From Alphaproteobacteria bacterium LSUCC0719 (GTDB lineage Bacteria > Pseudomonadota > Alphaproteobacteria > Puniceispirillales > Puniceispirillaceae), in the NCBI GenBank assembly GCA_040839025.1, contig JBFPJN010000005.1:193325-250700 (forward strand): DNA of 57,376 nucleotides, in the 5' to 3' direction. Position 1 is the stretch's first letter; each line of letters begins with the position of its first letter. The notes beneath the pieces were generated by a model, which was not told the origin of the DNA, made no database searches, and was given only the letters and a program-made list of their open reading frames with translations. The translations under genes were made by a program, and so were the position numbers. Positions 7,736 through 16,238 of this stretch are shown piece by piece.

Positions 7736-10700
7736 TGGCGTTGCTGGGATGTTACAGCAATTTCAGCTTTCTTGCCGGTGCCTCGCATCCGCAGGAGATG
7801 GTTGAAACGGCGGCGGCGCTGGGATGGCCTGCCATCGGTATTGCCGATGTGAATTCGCTTGCCGGAATTGTACGGGCCCATGTCGCCGCCCGCGAACATG
7901 GCATCCGGCTGGTTGTCGGGGCGCGGCTGAGGCCTGTCGACGGGCCGGAGGTGATTGTCCATCCGACCGACCGGACGGGCTATGAATCGCTGTCGGTGCT
8001 GCTCAGCGAGGGTAATCTTCGCGGCAGCAAGGCGGCACCGGTGCTGCATCTTGCCGACTTCGCGCGGCTTGCTGCCAGTACCGCGCTGCTGGTGATGCCG
8101 CCGCGTCATCCGGATTCCGGCCATGCGACGCATCTGACACGAATCCGCGACAGCGCGTCCGGCCGGGTCTTTGCCGGCGCGGCGTTGTATCGTGATGGCG
8201 GTGACGAGACGCGCCTCGCGATGCTTGCCGAGATGGCGGCGGCGCTGGACCTGCCGCTGGCGGCGGCCGGTGACGCGCTCTATCACCTGCCGGCACGCCG
8301 GCCGCTTGCCGATGTTCTGAGCTGTATTCGTGAAAAACAGCAGCTTGATCAGGCCGGAGCCCTGCTGTCGCGCAATGCCGAACGTCACATTCTGACACCT
8401 GCCGAGATGGCGCGGCGCTGGCGTCACCTGCCACAGGCGCTGGACCATGCCGGCGAGCTTGCCGCCATGTGCGGATTTTCGATGGATGATCTGTCCTATG
8501 AATATCCCGACGAGGTGTCGCCGGGTGGGCGCGACGCGATGGCCGAACTTGAATATCAGACATGGAATGGTGCCGCCCAGCGCTATCCCGACGGCGTGCC
8601 GGCAAAGGTCGAAGCCTATCTGAATCGGGAAATAGCCCTGATCGCCAAAATGGCCTTTGCGCCGTATTTCCTGACCGTTTTCGATATTGTCCGTTTTGCC
8701 CGCAGCCGCGGGATTCTGTGTCAGGGGCGCGGTTCGGCAGCCAATTCGGCAGTCTGCTACTGTCTTGGTATCACCTCGGTCGATCCGGACCGTTCGCAGC
8801 CATTGTTCGAACGTTTCATCAGCGAGGCGCGTGGCGAGCCACCCGATATCGATGTTGATTTCGAGCATGAGCGCCGCGAGGAGGTGATCCAGTACATCTA
8901 TGCCAAATATGGCCGCACCCGTGCCGGGCTGACGGCGGCGGTGATCACCTATCGGACACGCAGCGCGCTTCGCGAGGTGGCAAAGGTGTTTGGACTCAGC
9001 AGCGATGTTCAGGCGGCGCTGTCCGGACAGGCCTGGGGACGCGAGGCGGGCGGGCCTGATGACGAGGCGCTTCGTGCTGTCGGCATCGACCCGGCAGACC
9101 GCCGGATCGCGCTGGTGCGGCGGCTGGTTGGCGAGATTGCCCGCTTTCCCCGCCACCTGTCGCAGCATGTCGGCGGCTTTGTCATCACCCGCGGGCGGCT
9201 CGACCATCTCTGCCCGATCAGCCCGGCGGCGATGGCGGGTCGGACGGTGATCGAATGGGACAAGGATGATCTGGACGCGCTGGGCCTGTTGAAGGTCGAT
9301 GTCCTGGCGCTTGGCATGCTGAGTTGTGTGCGCCGTGCTTTCGACATGCTGCGGCAGCATTATAACCGGCCATTGACGCTGGCCTCGGTGCCGCCCGAGG
9401 ACGCCGCCACCTATGACATGCTGTGCGAGGGGCGTTCGGTTGGTGTCTTTCAGGTGGAATCGCGGGCCCAGATGGCGATGTTGCCGCGCCTTCAGCCACG
9501 CTGTTTTCATGATCTGGTGGTGCAGGTGGCGATCGTGCGCCCGGGGCCGATCCAGGGCGATATGGTGCATCCCTATCTTCGCCGGCGTGCCGGGCTGGAA
9601 AAGGTCACTTATCCGTCCGAGGCGCTTCGCGATGTGCTGGAGCGTACGCTCGGCGTGCCGCTGTTTCAGGAACAGGCGATGCAGATTGCGATTGTCGGCG
9701 CCGGGTTTACCGGCAGCGAGGCGGACCAGCTTCGCCGCGCCATGGCCACCTTCAAGAAGCATGGTGATGTCGCCAGATTCCACGACAAGATGATCCGTGG
9801 CATGGTCGAGCGTGGTTATGATGCCGAATTTGCCGAACGCTGTTTCCGCCAGATCGAGGGGTTTGGCACCTACGGGTTTCCGGAATCGCACGCCGCCAGC
9901 TTTGCGTTGCTTGTCTATGTCTCGGCCTGGATCAAGAACCATTATCCGGATGTCTTTATCTGCGCGCTGCTGAATGCCCAGCCGATGGGATTCTATTCCT
10001 CTTCACAGCTTGTCGCCGAGGCAAAGCGAAGCGGCATTGAGGTGCGTCCGGTTGATGTCGGGCATTCCGACTGGGACAGCACGCTTGAAGCCGATTCGCG
10101 GAACCGGCAGGGCCATTACGCCCTGCGGCTGGGGCTGCGGCTGGTCAAGGGGCTTGCCGAGGGCGAGGGCACGCGGATTGTGGCCAGCCGCATGCCGCCC
10201 TATGCCAATTTGTCCGACATCATGCGACGTGCCGATGTGTCGGCACGCGCGCTCGAATCGCTGGCGCGCGGTGATGCGTTTGGCAGTCTGGGTCTCGAGC
10301 GCCGTACAGCCTTGTGGGAGGTGCGCGCGCTGGCTGGCCAGCGGTGGCAGGAACTGCCGCTGTTCGCGCATGCCACCCGTCGGCATCACGATCTTGCCGG
10401 TGTGGAACCGCCTGTTGCCCTGCCGCGCGCAGGGCCCGGCGAGGACGTGGCCGCCGATTACCGCAGTCTGGGGCTGTCATTGAAGGCACATCCGCTGCGT
10501 CTTCTGGAAGCCCCGCTTGCCGCCGATGGCTGGCAGAGCTGTGCGATCGCACATGAGGCGCGTGACGGACAGCGGCTGCGTCTTGCCGGTCTGGTAACGA
10601 TGCGCCAGCGCCCCGGCACCGCCGGCGGGACGGTGTTTCTGACGCTTGAGGACGGGTTGCATTCGCTGAATGTGATCATCTGGCCAAAGCTGACCGAAAC

Positions 10701-10884
10701 CTATCGTGACCCGATGCTGCGATCACAGATCCTGGGCGTTGTCGGGCGTATCCAGCGGGAAAAGGCGGTGCTGCATTTCATCGCCGAATCTCTGTTCAAC
10801 CTGAATGGATATCTCCGCCATCTCGACGAGGAAGCGGCCCGCGATCAGCGCGGCACCCGTATGCGAAGCCGCGATTTCAGATAG
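7735..10884 (+). CDS. dnaE2: Error-prone DNA polymerase DnaE2
   Basis: C-family polymerase alpha subunit of 1049 residues. It starts directly with the PHP domain (YSNFSFLAGASHPQEMV), continues with the palm (GRGSAANSAVCYCLGI and PDIDVDFEHERR, which holds the catalytic aspartates) and ends with helix-hairpin-helix and OB-fold regions. Length and opening fit DnaE2 rather than the replicative DnaE1 (about 1150 residues). As third gene of the LexA-controlled cassette it should be made only after DNA damage, performing mutagenic translesion synthesis with ImuA and ImuB. Confidence 0.93.
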   Translation: MALLGCYSNFSFLAGASHPQEMVETAAALGWPAIGIADVNSLAGIVRAHVAAREHGIRLVVGARLRPVDGPEVIVHPTDRTGYESLSVLLSEGNLRGSKAAPVLHLADFARLAASTALLVMPPRHPDSGHATHLTRIRDSASGRVFAGAALYRDGGDETRLAMLAEMAAALDLPLAAAGDALYHLPARRPLADVLSCIREKQQLDQAGALLSRNAERHILTPAEMARRWRHLPQALDHAGELAAMCGFSMDDLSYEYPDEVSPGGRDAMAELEYQTWNGAAQRYPDGVPAKVEAYLNREIALIAKMAFAPYFLTVFDIVRFARSRGILCQGRGSAANSAVCYCLGITSVDPDRSQPLFERFISEARGEPPDIDVDFEHERREEVIQYIYAKYGRTRAGLTAAVITYRTRSALREVAKVFGLSSDVQAALSGQAWGREAGGPDDEALRAVGIDPADRRIALVRRLVGEIARFPRHLSQHVGGFVITRGRLDHLCPISPAAMAGRTVIEWDKDDLDALGLLKVDVLALGMLSCVRRAFDMLRQHYNRPLTLASVPPEDAATYDMLCEGRSVGVFQVESRAQMAMLPRLQPRCFHDLVVQVAIVRPGPIQGDMVHPYLRRRAGLEKVTYPSEALRDVLERTLGVPLFQEQAMQIAIVGAGFTGSEADQLRRAMATFKKHGDVARFHDKMIRGMVERGYDAEFAERCFRQIEGFGTYGFPESHAASFALLVYVSAWIKNHYPDVFICALLNAQPMGFYSSSQLVAEAKRSGIEVRPVDVGHSDWDSTLEADSRNRQGHYALRLGLRLVKGLAEGEGTRIVASRMPPYANLSDIMRRADVSARALESLARGDAFGSLGLERRTALWEVRALAGQRWQELPLFAHATRRHHDLAGVEPPVALPRAGPGEDVAADYRSLGLSLKAHPLRLLEAPLAADGWQSCAIAHEARDGQRLRLAGLVTMRQRPGTAGGTVFLTLEDGLHSLNVIIWPKLTETYRDPMLRSQILGVVGRIQREKAVLHFIAESLFNLNGYLRHLDEEAARDQRGTRMRSRDFR

Positions 10885-10905
10885 GGTTTTCGTCTGGATC
10901 TTGCC

Positions 10906-10950
10906 TGTGTGTAGGTTTGATGTGTGTAGGTTTGATGTGTGTAGGTTTGA
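10906..10950 (+). repeat. Three perfect 15-bp tandem repeats between dnaE2 and the GFA gene
   Basis: The unit TGTGTGTAGGTTTGA occurs three times without mismatch, ending 30 bases before the next start codon. One of a family of 15-bp tandem duplications at gene borders in this window. Confidence 0.9.
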
Positions 10951-10980
10951 CGGAACCGGATTTGCAGGGGAGATGTCGTC

Positions 10981-11406
10981 ATGGACAGGCCGATTGCCGC
11001 CACCGCCGGGAAGGATTTCGAAGGCGGATGCCATTGCGGGGAGGTGCGCTTTCGCGCCACCGGCCCGCTTCGCAAAATTCTGATCTGCCACTGTTCGGAT
11101 TGTCTGAAGATCACCGGCATTAGCTGGGGTGCCTCGGCCGTGCATGCCGACGGCTTTTCCTGGCTCGGTGACGGGCGGCCGCGCTGGTATGGCAGTTCAA
11201 AATGGGCGGAGCGCGGCTTCTGCCCGACCTGCGGCTCGCAGATGTTCTACCGCCGCCGTGACCTGCCGCTGATCAGTATTGCGCCCGGCGCCTTCGACGA
11301 TAGCGGGATGCTGAGGGTATCGGGCCAGATATATGTGGATTCGCACCCCTCTTGGGGTCCAATTGGCGCAGATTTCGAGGATCTCGACAAGACCTATCCG
11401 AAATAG
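10981..11406 (+). CDS. GFA/CENP-V family zinc protein
   Basis: The 141-residue product has the cysteine pattern of the GFA family: GGCHCGEV near residue 17, CHCSDC near 38 and CPTCG near 81. These bind two zinc ions in glutathione-dependent formaldehyde-activating enzyme homologues. Most members have no proven substrate, so the formaldehyde name should not be taken as function. GGGGAG lies eight bases before the ATG. It is downstream of dnaE2 after a 96-base gap containing 15-bp repeats, and convergent with dacC. Confidence 0.8.
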   Translation: MDRPIAATAGKDFEGGCHCGEVRFRATGPLRKILICHCSDCLKITGISWGASAVHADGFSWLGDGRPRWYGSSKWAERGFCPTCGSQMFYRRRDLPLISIAPGAFDDSGMLRVSGQIYVDSHPSWGPIGADFEDLDKTYPK

Positions 11407-11428
11407 CTGTCGCCGCCGCCATGACGCC

Positions 11429-11446
11429 GCGCGGATCAGCCCGCGC
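11429..11446. terminator. Hairpin at the convergent GFA/dacC border
   Basis: Arms GCGCGG and CCGCGC (6 bp) flank a 6-base loop that contains the dacC stop codon. It could serve both converging genes, but no clear T run follows on either strand. Confidence 0.3.
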
Positions 11447-12809
11447 GCCGTCTGTCTTCCTCGATCGCCATGCAGGGCCGTCCCTTGGCAAACAGCGCCG
11501 CACAGGCGGACCTGGCCTGGGTTTCGTCAAGATTGTGGAATCTGACACGCCACATCGGAATGCTGCCGCGGGTCACCATGGTCAGGCGGGCCGGGGTGGC
11601 CGCAAGCACCCCGTCGGTGGCGCGCCGTGCCTGCGCCGCGGCCTTGTGCGCATTGGCGCGCTTGGCAAAGCTGCCGATCTGCACGCTCCACTGCGTCGGC
11701 CCGTCATCACCTGTCGCGCTGGCGCGTGACGGCGTGCCTTCCAGATAGGCGGACTCGCCCGCAAGCGCGACATCGATGCTGCCATGCTTGACCTGTCGCG
11801 GTGGCGGTGCCACCGGCATCGCGCCCGGCACCGGCGGTGGCACCGGCAAAGTCTTTGGAAGTGCCGCAACGGCCCCGCTTCGCACCGGGGTCAGTTGCGT
11901 GCGGATATCGGCCGGTTTGACCCGCTTGAAGGACTTGTCGAGGATCTCGACCATATGGGCATCGCGTGTCCGGCCTGTGCGGCCACCGAACACAACGCCG
12001 ATCAGCCTGACACCGGCGCGTTCCACCGTCGCCACCAGATTGAAGCCGGAGGCGTTGATGTAACCTGTCTTGATGCCGTCTGTTCCCGAATAGTTTGTCA
12101 GAAGCTTGTTGTGGTTGCCAAATCGCTGCCCCTTCCAGCGGAACGAGGTGGTCGAGAACATGCCGAAATATTGCGGAAAGTCGCGGCGGATGGCGATGGC
12201 AAGCCGGGCCATGTCACGCGCCGTTGACCGCTGCTGGCGGTTTGGCAGGCCGGAGGCATTGCGAAAGGTCGTCCGTGTCATGCCAAGGGCGCGCGCCTTG
12301 CGCGTCATCCGCTCGCCGAATTCACGCTCGGATCCCGACAATTGTTCGGCCACAACGGTGGCAACGTCATTTGCCGATTTCGTGATCAGCGCCAATATGG
12401 CGTCCTTGACCGTGATGGTCTGCCCGGTCCGAAGATACAGCTTCGAAGGTGATCGGCTTGCCGCCACACGTGATACAGGCATCTTCGTGGACATCGAGAC
12501 ACGCCCGGATTCAAGTTCCTCGAACAGCAGATAGAGGGTCATGATCTTGGTCAGCGATGCCGGATAGCGTGACTTGTCGGCATTGCGTGCAAACAACACG
12601 CGGCCGGTGGATTCCTCGATGACGATGGCCGCGTATTTGGCCGCCTTGGCCGACGGCGCGGTGGCGCCGAACATGCCGACAAACCCAAGACAGATGATCA
12701 GAAAGGCCGCGACACGGGACAATGGGACCGGGGAGCGAAAGCGGCGATAACGACTGACAAACATGAGACTGACAAACATGACAAGAACGGTCGTGACGCT
12801 ATGCAGCAT
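11436..12809 (-). CDS. dacC: D-alanyl-D-alanine carboxypeptidase (S11, PBP5/6-like) with SPOR domain
   Basis: This low-molecular-weight penicillin-binding protein trims the terminal D-Ala from peptidoglycan stem peptides in the periplasm. All three active-site motifs are present: SLTK (Ser85, Lys88), SAN (145-147) and KTG (247-249). A hydrophobic segment at about 30-50 ending near SAKA is a signal peptide. The last 85 residues form a SPOR domain (WSVQIGSFAKRANA), which binds denuded glycan at division sites. GGAG eight bases before the ATG supports the start at 12809, although a tandem duplication (MFVSLMFVSR) offers later starts. The symbol is by family; paralogue assignment is uncertain. 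Confidence 0.88.
   Translation of the reverse strand: MLHSVTTVLVMFVSLMFVSRYRRFRSPVPLSRVAAFLIICLGFVGMFGATAPSAKAAKYAAIVIEESTGRVLFARNADKSRYPASLTKIMTLYLLFEELESGRVSMSTKMPVSRVAASRSPSKLYLRTGQTITVKDAILALITKSANDVATVVAEQLSGSEREFGERMTRKARALGMTRTTFRNASGLPNRQQRSTARDMARLAIAIRRDFPQYFGMFSTTSFRWKGQRFGNHNKLLTNYSGTDGIKTGYINASGFNLVATVERAGVRLIGVVFGGRTGRTRDAHMVEILDKSFKRVKPADIRTQLTPVRSGAVAALPKTLPVPPPVPGAMPVAPPPRQVKHGSIDVALAGESAYLEGTPSRASATGDDGPTQWSVQIGSFAKRANAHKAAAQARRATDGVLAATPARLTMVTRGSIPMWRVRFHNLDETQARSACAALFAKGRPCMAIEEDRRRAG
12752..12781 (-). repeat. Two perfect 15-bp tandem repeats in the dacC signal region
   Basis: GACTGACAAACATGA (plus strand) is repeated exactly twice. It encodes the doubled MFVSL/MFVSR near the N-terminus and duplicates a possible start codon. 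Confidence 0.85.
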
Positions 12810-13153
12810 CGATCAGGGCTCCAGCTATAGTGTCCAGTTCACCGCATTGATGGTCATCATAATATCATTAATCATTTCTTCAACCTTGCCGGTGGTCTTT
12901 TTGCAGGTGGCTGCCCCTTTTTGACGCATTGTGATCTTTTTTGTCACAAGGCCCCTTTCGACGCTGGGCCGGACCGCCAATATCAAGTGGGTATCGAACG
13001 CATATGCCGCCGCTATACGGTTTCGGCCCAACCGGTGTCGGCCCAACTGGTGTCGGTATATTGCTTTCGCTGGTTATTTCTTGAACAATATCCCGGTGAA
13101 TTGACAGGATCGTGATCCAACGGGATCGGAAACAGGTAAACCGAAGACAGGCG
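12810..13153. other. Divergent intergenic region between dacC and clpS
   Basis: 344 bases with no convincing gene. It must hold the promoters of both divergent transcription units. It has an AT-rich part next to dacC and a 15-bp tandem repeat at 13023-13052. I could not place a sigma70 or heat-shock promoter with confidence. Confidence 0.5.
13023..13052 (+). repeat. 15-bp tandem repeat upstream of clpS
   Basis: TCGGCCCAACCGGTG and TCGGCCCAACTGGTG follow each other with one mismatch, then a partial third copy (TCGGTAT). Confidence 0.85.
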
Positions 13154-13477
13154 ATGACTGACAGGAAGACAGACAAGGATGGTGGCCAGTCGCAGGTCAT
13201 ACTGGAGACGCGCCAGCGGACCAAGAAACCGTCGATGTACAAGGTGATCATGCTGAATGATGACTACACACCGATGGAATTCGTTGTCTATGTGCTGCAA
13301 CGGTTCTTCAACATGTCGAACTCACAGGCCACGGCGATCATGCTGAATGTGCATCAGCGCGGCGTCGGCGTGTGCGGTGTCTACAGCTATGAGGTTGCCG
13401 AGGCGAAAGCCACCCAGGTGATGGATTACGCCCGCCAGAATGAACATCCGCTTCAACTGCAGATTGAAAAGGAATAG
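13154..13477 (+). CDS. clpS: ClpS, N-degron adaptor of ClpAP
   Basis: The 107-residue product has the ClpS core: a flexible N-terminal arm, then [16 protein letters not shown], whose Asn-Asp-Asp patch binds the alpha-amino group of N-degrons, and [18 protein letters not shown]. ClpS delivers proteins with N-terminal Leu, Phe, Tyr or Trp to ClpA. I chose the ATG at 13154 because it gives the usual length; a GTG at 13112 would add 14 residues. It lies five bases before clpA, so the two are co-transcribed. The aat gene, which creates such N-degrons, is about 11 kb away. Confidence 0.92.
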   Translation: MTDRKTDKDGGQSQVILETRQRTKKPSMYKVIMLNDDYTPMEFVVYVLQRFFNMSNSQATAIMLNVHQRGVGVCGVYSYEVAEAKATQVMDYARQNEHPLQLQIEKE

Positions 13478-13482
13478 ACGAG

Positions 13483-15774
13483 ATGTTGTCACGTGAGCTT
13501 GAGGAAACGCTGCGCCGGGCGATGAGTACGGCCACATCGCACAGCCACGAATTCGCCACTCTGGAACATCTGCTGTTTGCCTTGACCGAGGACAGTGACG
13601 CGCTCGAGGTGCTGTCGGCCTGTAATGTGGATATTGACGAGCTTCGGACCCGCCTGTCGGATTTCATAGAAAATGAACTTGCCTCGATCGTCAGCGCGAA
13701 TGGCCAGGCTGATGTTCAACCGACCGCCAGCTTCCAGCGCGTCATCCAGCGCGCCATCATCCATACCCAGTCATCCGGGCGCGAAGTGGCAACCGGCGCC
13801 AATGTTCTTGTGGCGATTTTCTCGGAACGGGAAAGCCATGCTGTCTGGTTCCTGAAATCGATGAATATGACCCGCCTTGATGCGGTGACCTTCATCAGCC
13901 ACGGCGCCGAGGGCAATGGTGGCAGCGGCACGCAGGAGTCCAAAGAGGTCGAGGGCGGTGAGGCCGAAGGTCAGGATCCGCTCAGCCAGTATGCCGTCGA
14001 TCTTATTGCCAAGGCCTCGGCAGGACGCATCGACCCGCTGATTGGACGCGACCGCGAAGTCGACCGGACCATTCAGGTGCTGTGCCGCCGGACCAAGAAC
14101 AACCCGCTCTATGTTGGCGATCCGGGCGTTGGCAAGACCGCAATTGCCGAAGGGCTTGCGCTGCGAATCCATAATGGCGAGGTGCCGGATGTGTTGTCGA
14201 ACGCCGTCATCTACGCCCTTGATATGGGGCAGCTTCTGGCCGGCACGCGCTATCGCGGCGATTTTGAAGAGCGGCTGAAGGCCGTGGTAAAGGCGGTTCA
14301 GGATGACGACAATGCCATTCTGTTCATCGACGAAATTCATACCGTCATTGGCGCCGGTGCCACATCCGGCGGCGCGATGGACGCCTCCAACCTGTTGAAG
14401 CCGGCGCTTCAGGAGGGCACGCTTCGCTGCATCGGATCGACCACATACAAGGAATATCGCGGGTATTTTGAAAAGGATCGTGCGCTGGTGCGCCGGTTCC
14501 AGAAAATCGATGTGATAGAGCCGACAATCGCGGATACGATCAAGATTCTGGCCGGCCTGAAGAGCCGCTATGAAGATCATCACAAGATCCGTTTCACCAG
14601 CGCGGCGCTGAAAACGGCTGTCGATCTGTCGGCCCGCTATATCAATGATCGCAAGCTTCCCGACAAGGCCATCGATGTCATTGACGAGGCTGCGGCGGCG
14701 CAGAACCTGCTGCCACCTTCGCGCCGCAAGGTAACCATCGGGCAGAAAGAGATCGAAGCCACCATTGCGACGATGGCGCGGATCCCGCCAAAACATGTCA
14801 GCCGTGACGACAAGGTGGCGCTGGCCTCGCTCGAGGATGATCTGAAGCGTCTGGTCTTTGGCCAGGACGCGGCAATCACCGCGCTGGCTTCGGCGATCAA
14901 GCTGGCCAGGGCCGGGCTTCGCGAACCGGAAAAGCCGGTCGGCAATTATCTGTTCTCCGGCCCGACCGGTGTTGGCAAGACCGAAGTGGCACGCCAGCTT
15001 GCCGAGGCGCTTGGCATCAAGCTGATGCGCTTCGACATGTCCGAATATATGGAGCGCCATACCGTGTCGCGGTTGATCGGCGCACCGCCGGGCTATGTTG
15101 GTTTTGACCAGGGCGGATTGCTGACCGACGCTGTCGACCAGACACCGCATGCGGTGTTGCTTCTTGACGAGATCGAAAAGGCGCATCCGGACCTGTTCAA
15201 TATCCTTCTTCAGGTGATGGATCACGGCAAGCTGACGGACAATAACGGCAAGGTTGTCGATTTCCGCAATGTCATCCTGATCATGACAACCAATGCCGGC
15301 GCGCAGGAGCTGTCGAAAAAGGCAATCGGTTTCAACCGCGACAATCGCGAGGGTGCCGACGCCGAGGCGATCGAAAAGATGTTCACGCCGGAATTCCGGA
15401 ACCGTCTCGACGCCATCATTCCCTTCGCGTCTCTTGGCACCGACGTGATCCGGCTTGTTGTCGACAAGTTCATCATGCAGCTCGATGCCCAGCTTGCCGA
15501 ACGCAATGTCGAGATCGAGTTGACGGACGCGGCCCGTGACTGGCTGGCCGAGCGGGGCTATGACCGCAATTATGGCGCCCGCCCGCTGGCCCGCGTGGTG
15601 CAGGAACATATCAAAAAGCCGTTGGCCGACATGTTGCTGTTTGGCGATCTGGCCTCCGGTGGTTTGGCGCTTGTCGATGTCGAGGATGGCAAGATTGCCG
15701 TCAGCTGCAAGGCAGCACCGCCACGCGCGCTTCCCGGCAAGCGCACGGCATTGCCGGCCCCGGAAGAGCGTTAG
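13483..15774 (+). CDS. clpA: ClpA, AAA+ unfoldase of the ClpAP protease
   Basis: The 763-residue product has a double-Clp N-domain, which docks ClpS, and two AAA+ modules with Walker A at about 212-219 (GDPGVGKT) and 493-500 (GPTGVGKT), each followed by Walker B (LFIDEIHT, LLLDEIEKAH). An IGF tripeptide near 615 is the ClpP-docking loop. The absence of a ClpB-type middle domain separates it from ClpB. ClpP is not encoded in this window. Confidence 0.95.
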   Translation: MLSRELEETLRRAMSTATSHSHEFATLEHLLFALTEDSDALEVLSACNVDIDELRTRLSDFIENELASIVSANGQADVQPTASFQRVIQRAIIHTQSSGREVATGANVLVAIFSERESHAVWFLKSMNMTRLDAVTFISHGAEGNGGSGTQESKEVEGGEAEGQDPLSQYAVDLIAKASAGRIDPLIGRDREVDRTIQVLCRRTKNNPLYVGDPGVGKTAIAEGLALRIHNGEVPDVLSNAVIYALDMGQLLAGTRYRGDFEERLKAVVKAVQDDDNAILFIDEIHTVIGAGATSGGAMDASNLLKPALQEGTLRCIGSTTYKEYRGYFEKDRALVRRFQKIDVIEPTIADTIKILAGLKSRYEDHHKIRFTSAALKTAVDLSARYINDRKLPDKAIDVIDEAAAAQNLLPPSRRKVTIGQKEIEATIATMARIPPKHVSRDDKVALASLEDDLKRLVFGQDAAITALASAIKLARAGLREPEKPVGNYLFSGPTGVGKTEVARQLAEALGIKLMRFDMSEYMERHTVSRLIGAPPGYVGFDQGGLLTDAVDQTPHAVLLLDEIEKAHPDLFNILLQVMDHGKLTDNNGKVVDFRNVILIMTTNAGAQELSKKAIGFNRDNREGADAEAIEKMFTPEFRNRLDAIIPFASLGTDVIRLVVDKFIMQLDAQLAERNVEIELTDAARDWLAERGYDRNYGARPLARVVQEHIKKPLADMLLFGDLASGGLALVDVEDGKIAVSCKAAPPRALPGKRTALPAPEER

Positions 15775-15837
15775 ACAAAATTAACGTATTTTTTACAATG
15801 CGTTAATAAAACATGGGTTTGACACAATGCCGGTGGC

Positions 15838-15863
15838 CTTTGTATGATCCCTTTGTATGATCA
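15838..15863 (+). repeat. 13-bp direct repeat after clpA
   Basis: CTTTGTATGATCC and CTTTGTATGATCA are adjacent, differing only in the last base. They sit just before the hexamer tract. Confidence 0.75.
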
Positions 15864-15878
15864 ATGGGCGTGCGATGG

Positions 15879-15920
15879 CCATTGCCATTGCCATTGCCAT
15901 TGCCATTGCCATTGCCATTG
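15879..15920 (+). repeat. Hexanucleotide tract, CCATTG x7
   Basis: Seven perfect CCATTG copies (42 bp), 36 bases before the start of the small coiled-coil gene. Perfect short tracts like this are prone to slippage. A frame through the tract joins the downstream ORF and would add Pro-Leu repeats, but this is unlikely to be coding. Confidence 0.9.
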
Positions 15921-15956
15921 TGCGGCATTGAAACTGGTCCCGAAAGGATCATTGAA

Positions 15957-16226
15957 ATGATGTTCATAGAAGCTTTGGTGGATGTCTGGCCGATGTTCCT
16001 GTTTGTTGGTGCCGCTATCTGGTGGGCGGCAACCATGAGCCGTGACATGAAGGCGCTTTATCTGGATGTGCGGTCTCTTGACCAGGATTTGAAGTCGCTG
16101 GATCAGGATTTGAAGTCGCTGGACCAGGATTTGAAGTCACTTGACCGTGATGTGAAGGCGCTCGACAGGGACATTTCCGGCATCAGGTCCGATCTGGCCG
16201 AAATCAAACTGGCGATCGTCAAATAA
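15957..16226 (+). CDS. Small membrane-anchored coiled-coil protein
   Basis: Not assigned to a named family. The 89-residue product has one hydrophobic segment (about residues 3-26, ending IWWAAT) followed by a charged coiled coil of strict heptads: LDQDLKS three times, then LDRDVKA, LDRDISG, IRSDLAE and IKLAIVK. The heptads come from 21-bp tandem DNA duplications at 16077-16160. GAAAGGA lies upstream of the ATG at 15957. A short anchored rod with leucine at every heptad start suggests self-association or a scaffold at the inner membrane; this is inference. Confidence 0.65.
   Translation: MMFIEALVDVWPMFLFVGAAIWWAATMSRDMKALYLDVRSLDQDLKSLDQDLKSLDQDLKSLDRDVKALDRDISGIRSDLAEIKLAIVK
16077..16160 (+). 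repeat. 21-bp tandem repeat encoding coiled-coil heptads
   Basis: Four consecutive 21-bp units (16077, 16098, 16119, 16140); the first three differ at only a few positions. One unit equals one heptad, so duplication lengthens the coil without changing phase. Confidence 0.9.
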
Positions 16227-16238
16227 CGTCGCCATTCC

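Noticed and set aside
5828-10000. Minus-strand ORFs of 630 and 757 codons opposite imuB and dnaE2
   Set aside because: Long antisense frames are expected in GC-rich coding DNA; the translations are His/Arg/Gln-rich and lack any family signature.
12090-12385. Plus-strand ORFs opposite dacC
   Set aside because: Shadow frames; the minus strand holds all S11 carboxypeptidase motifs.
15879-15920. CRISPR array
   Set aside because: The repeats are contiguous hexamers with no spacers. No other repeat-spacer pattern was found in the window.
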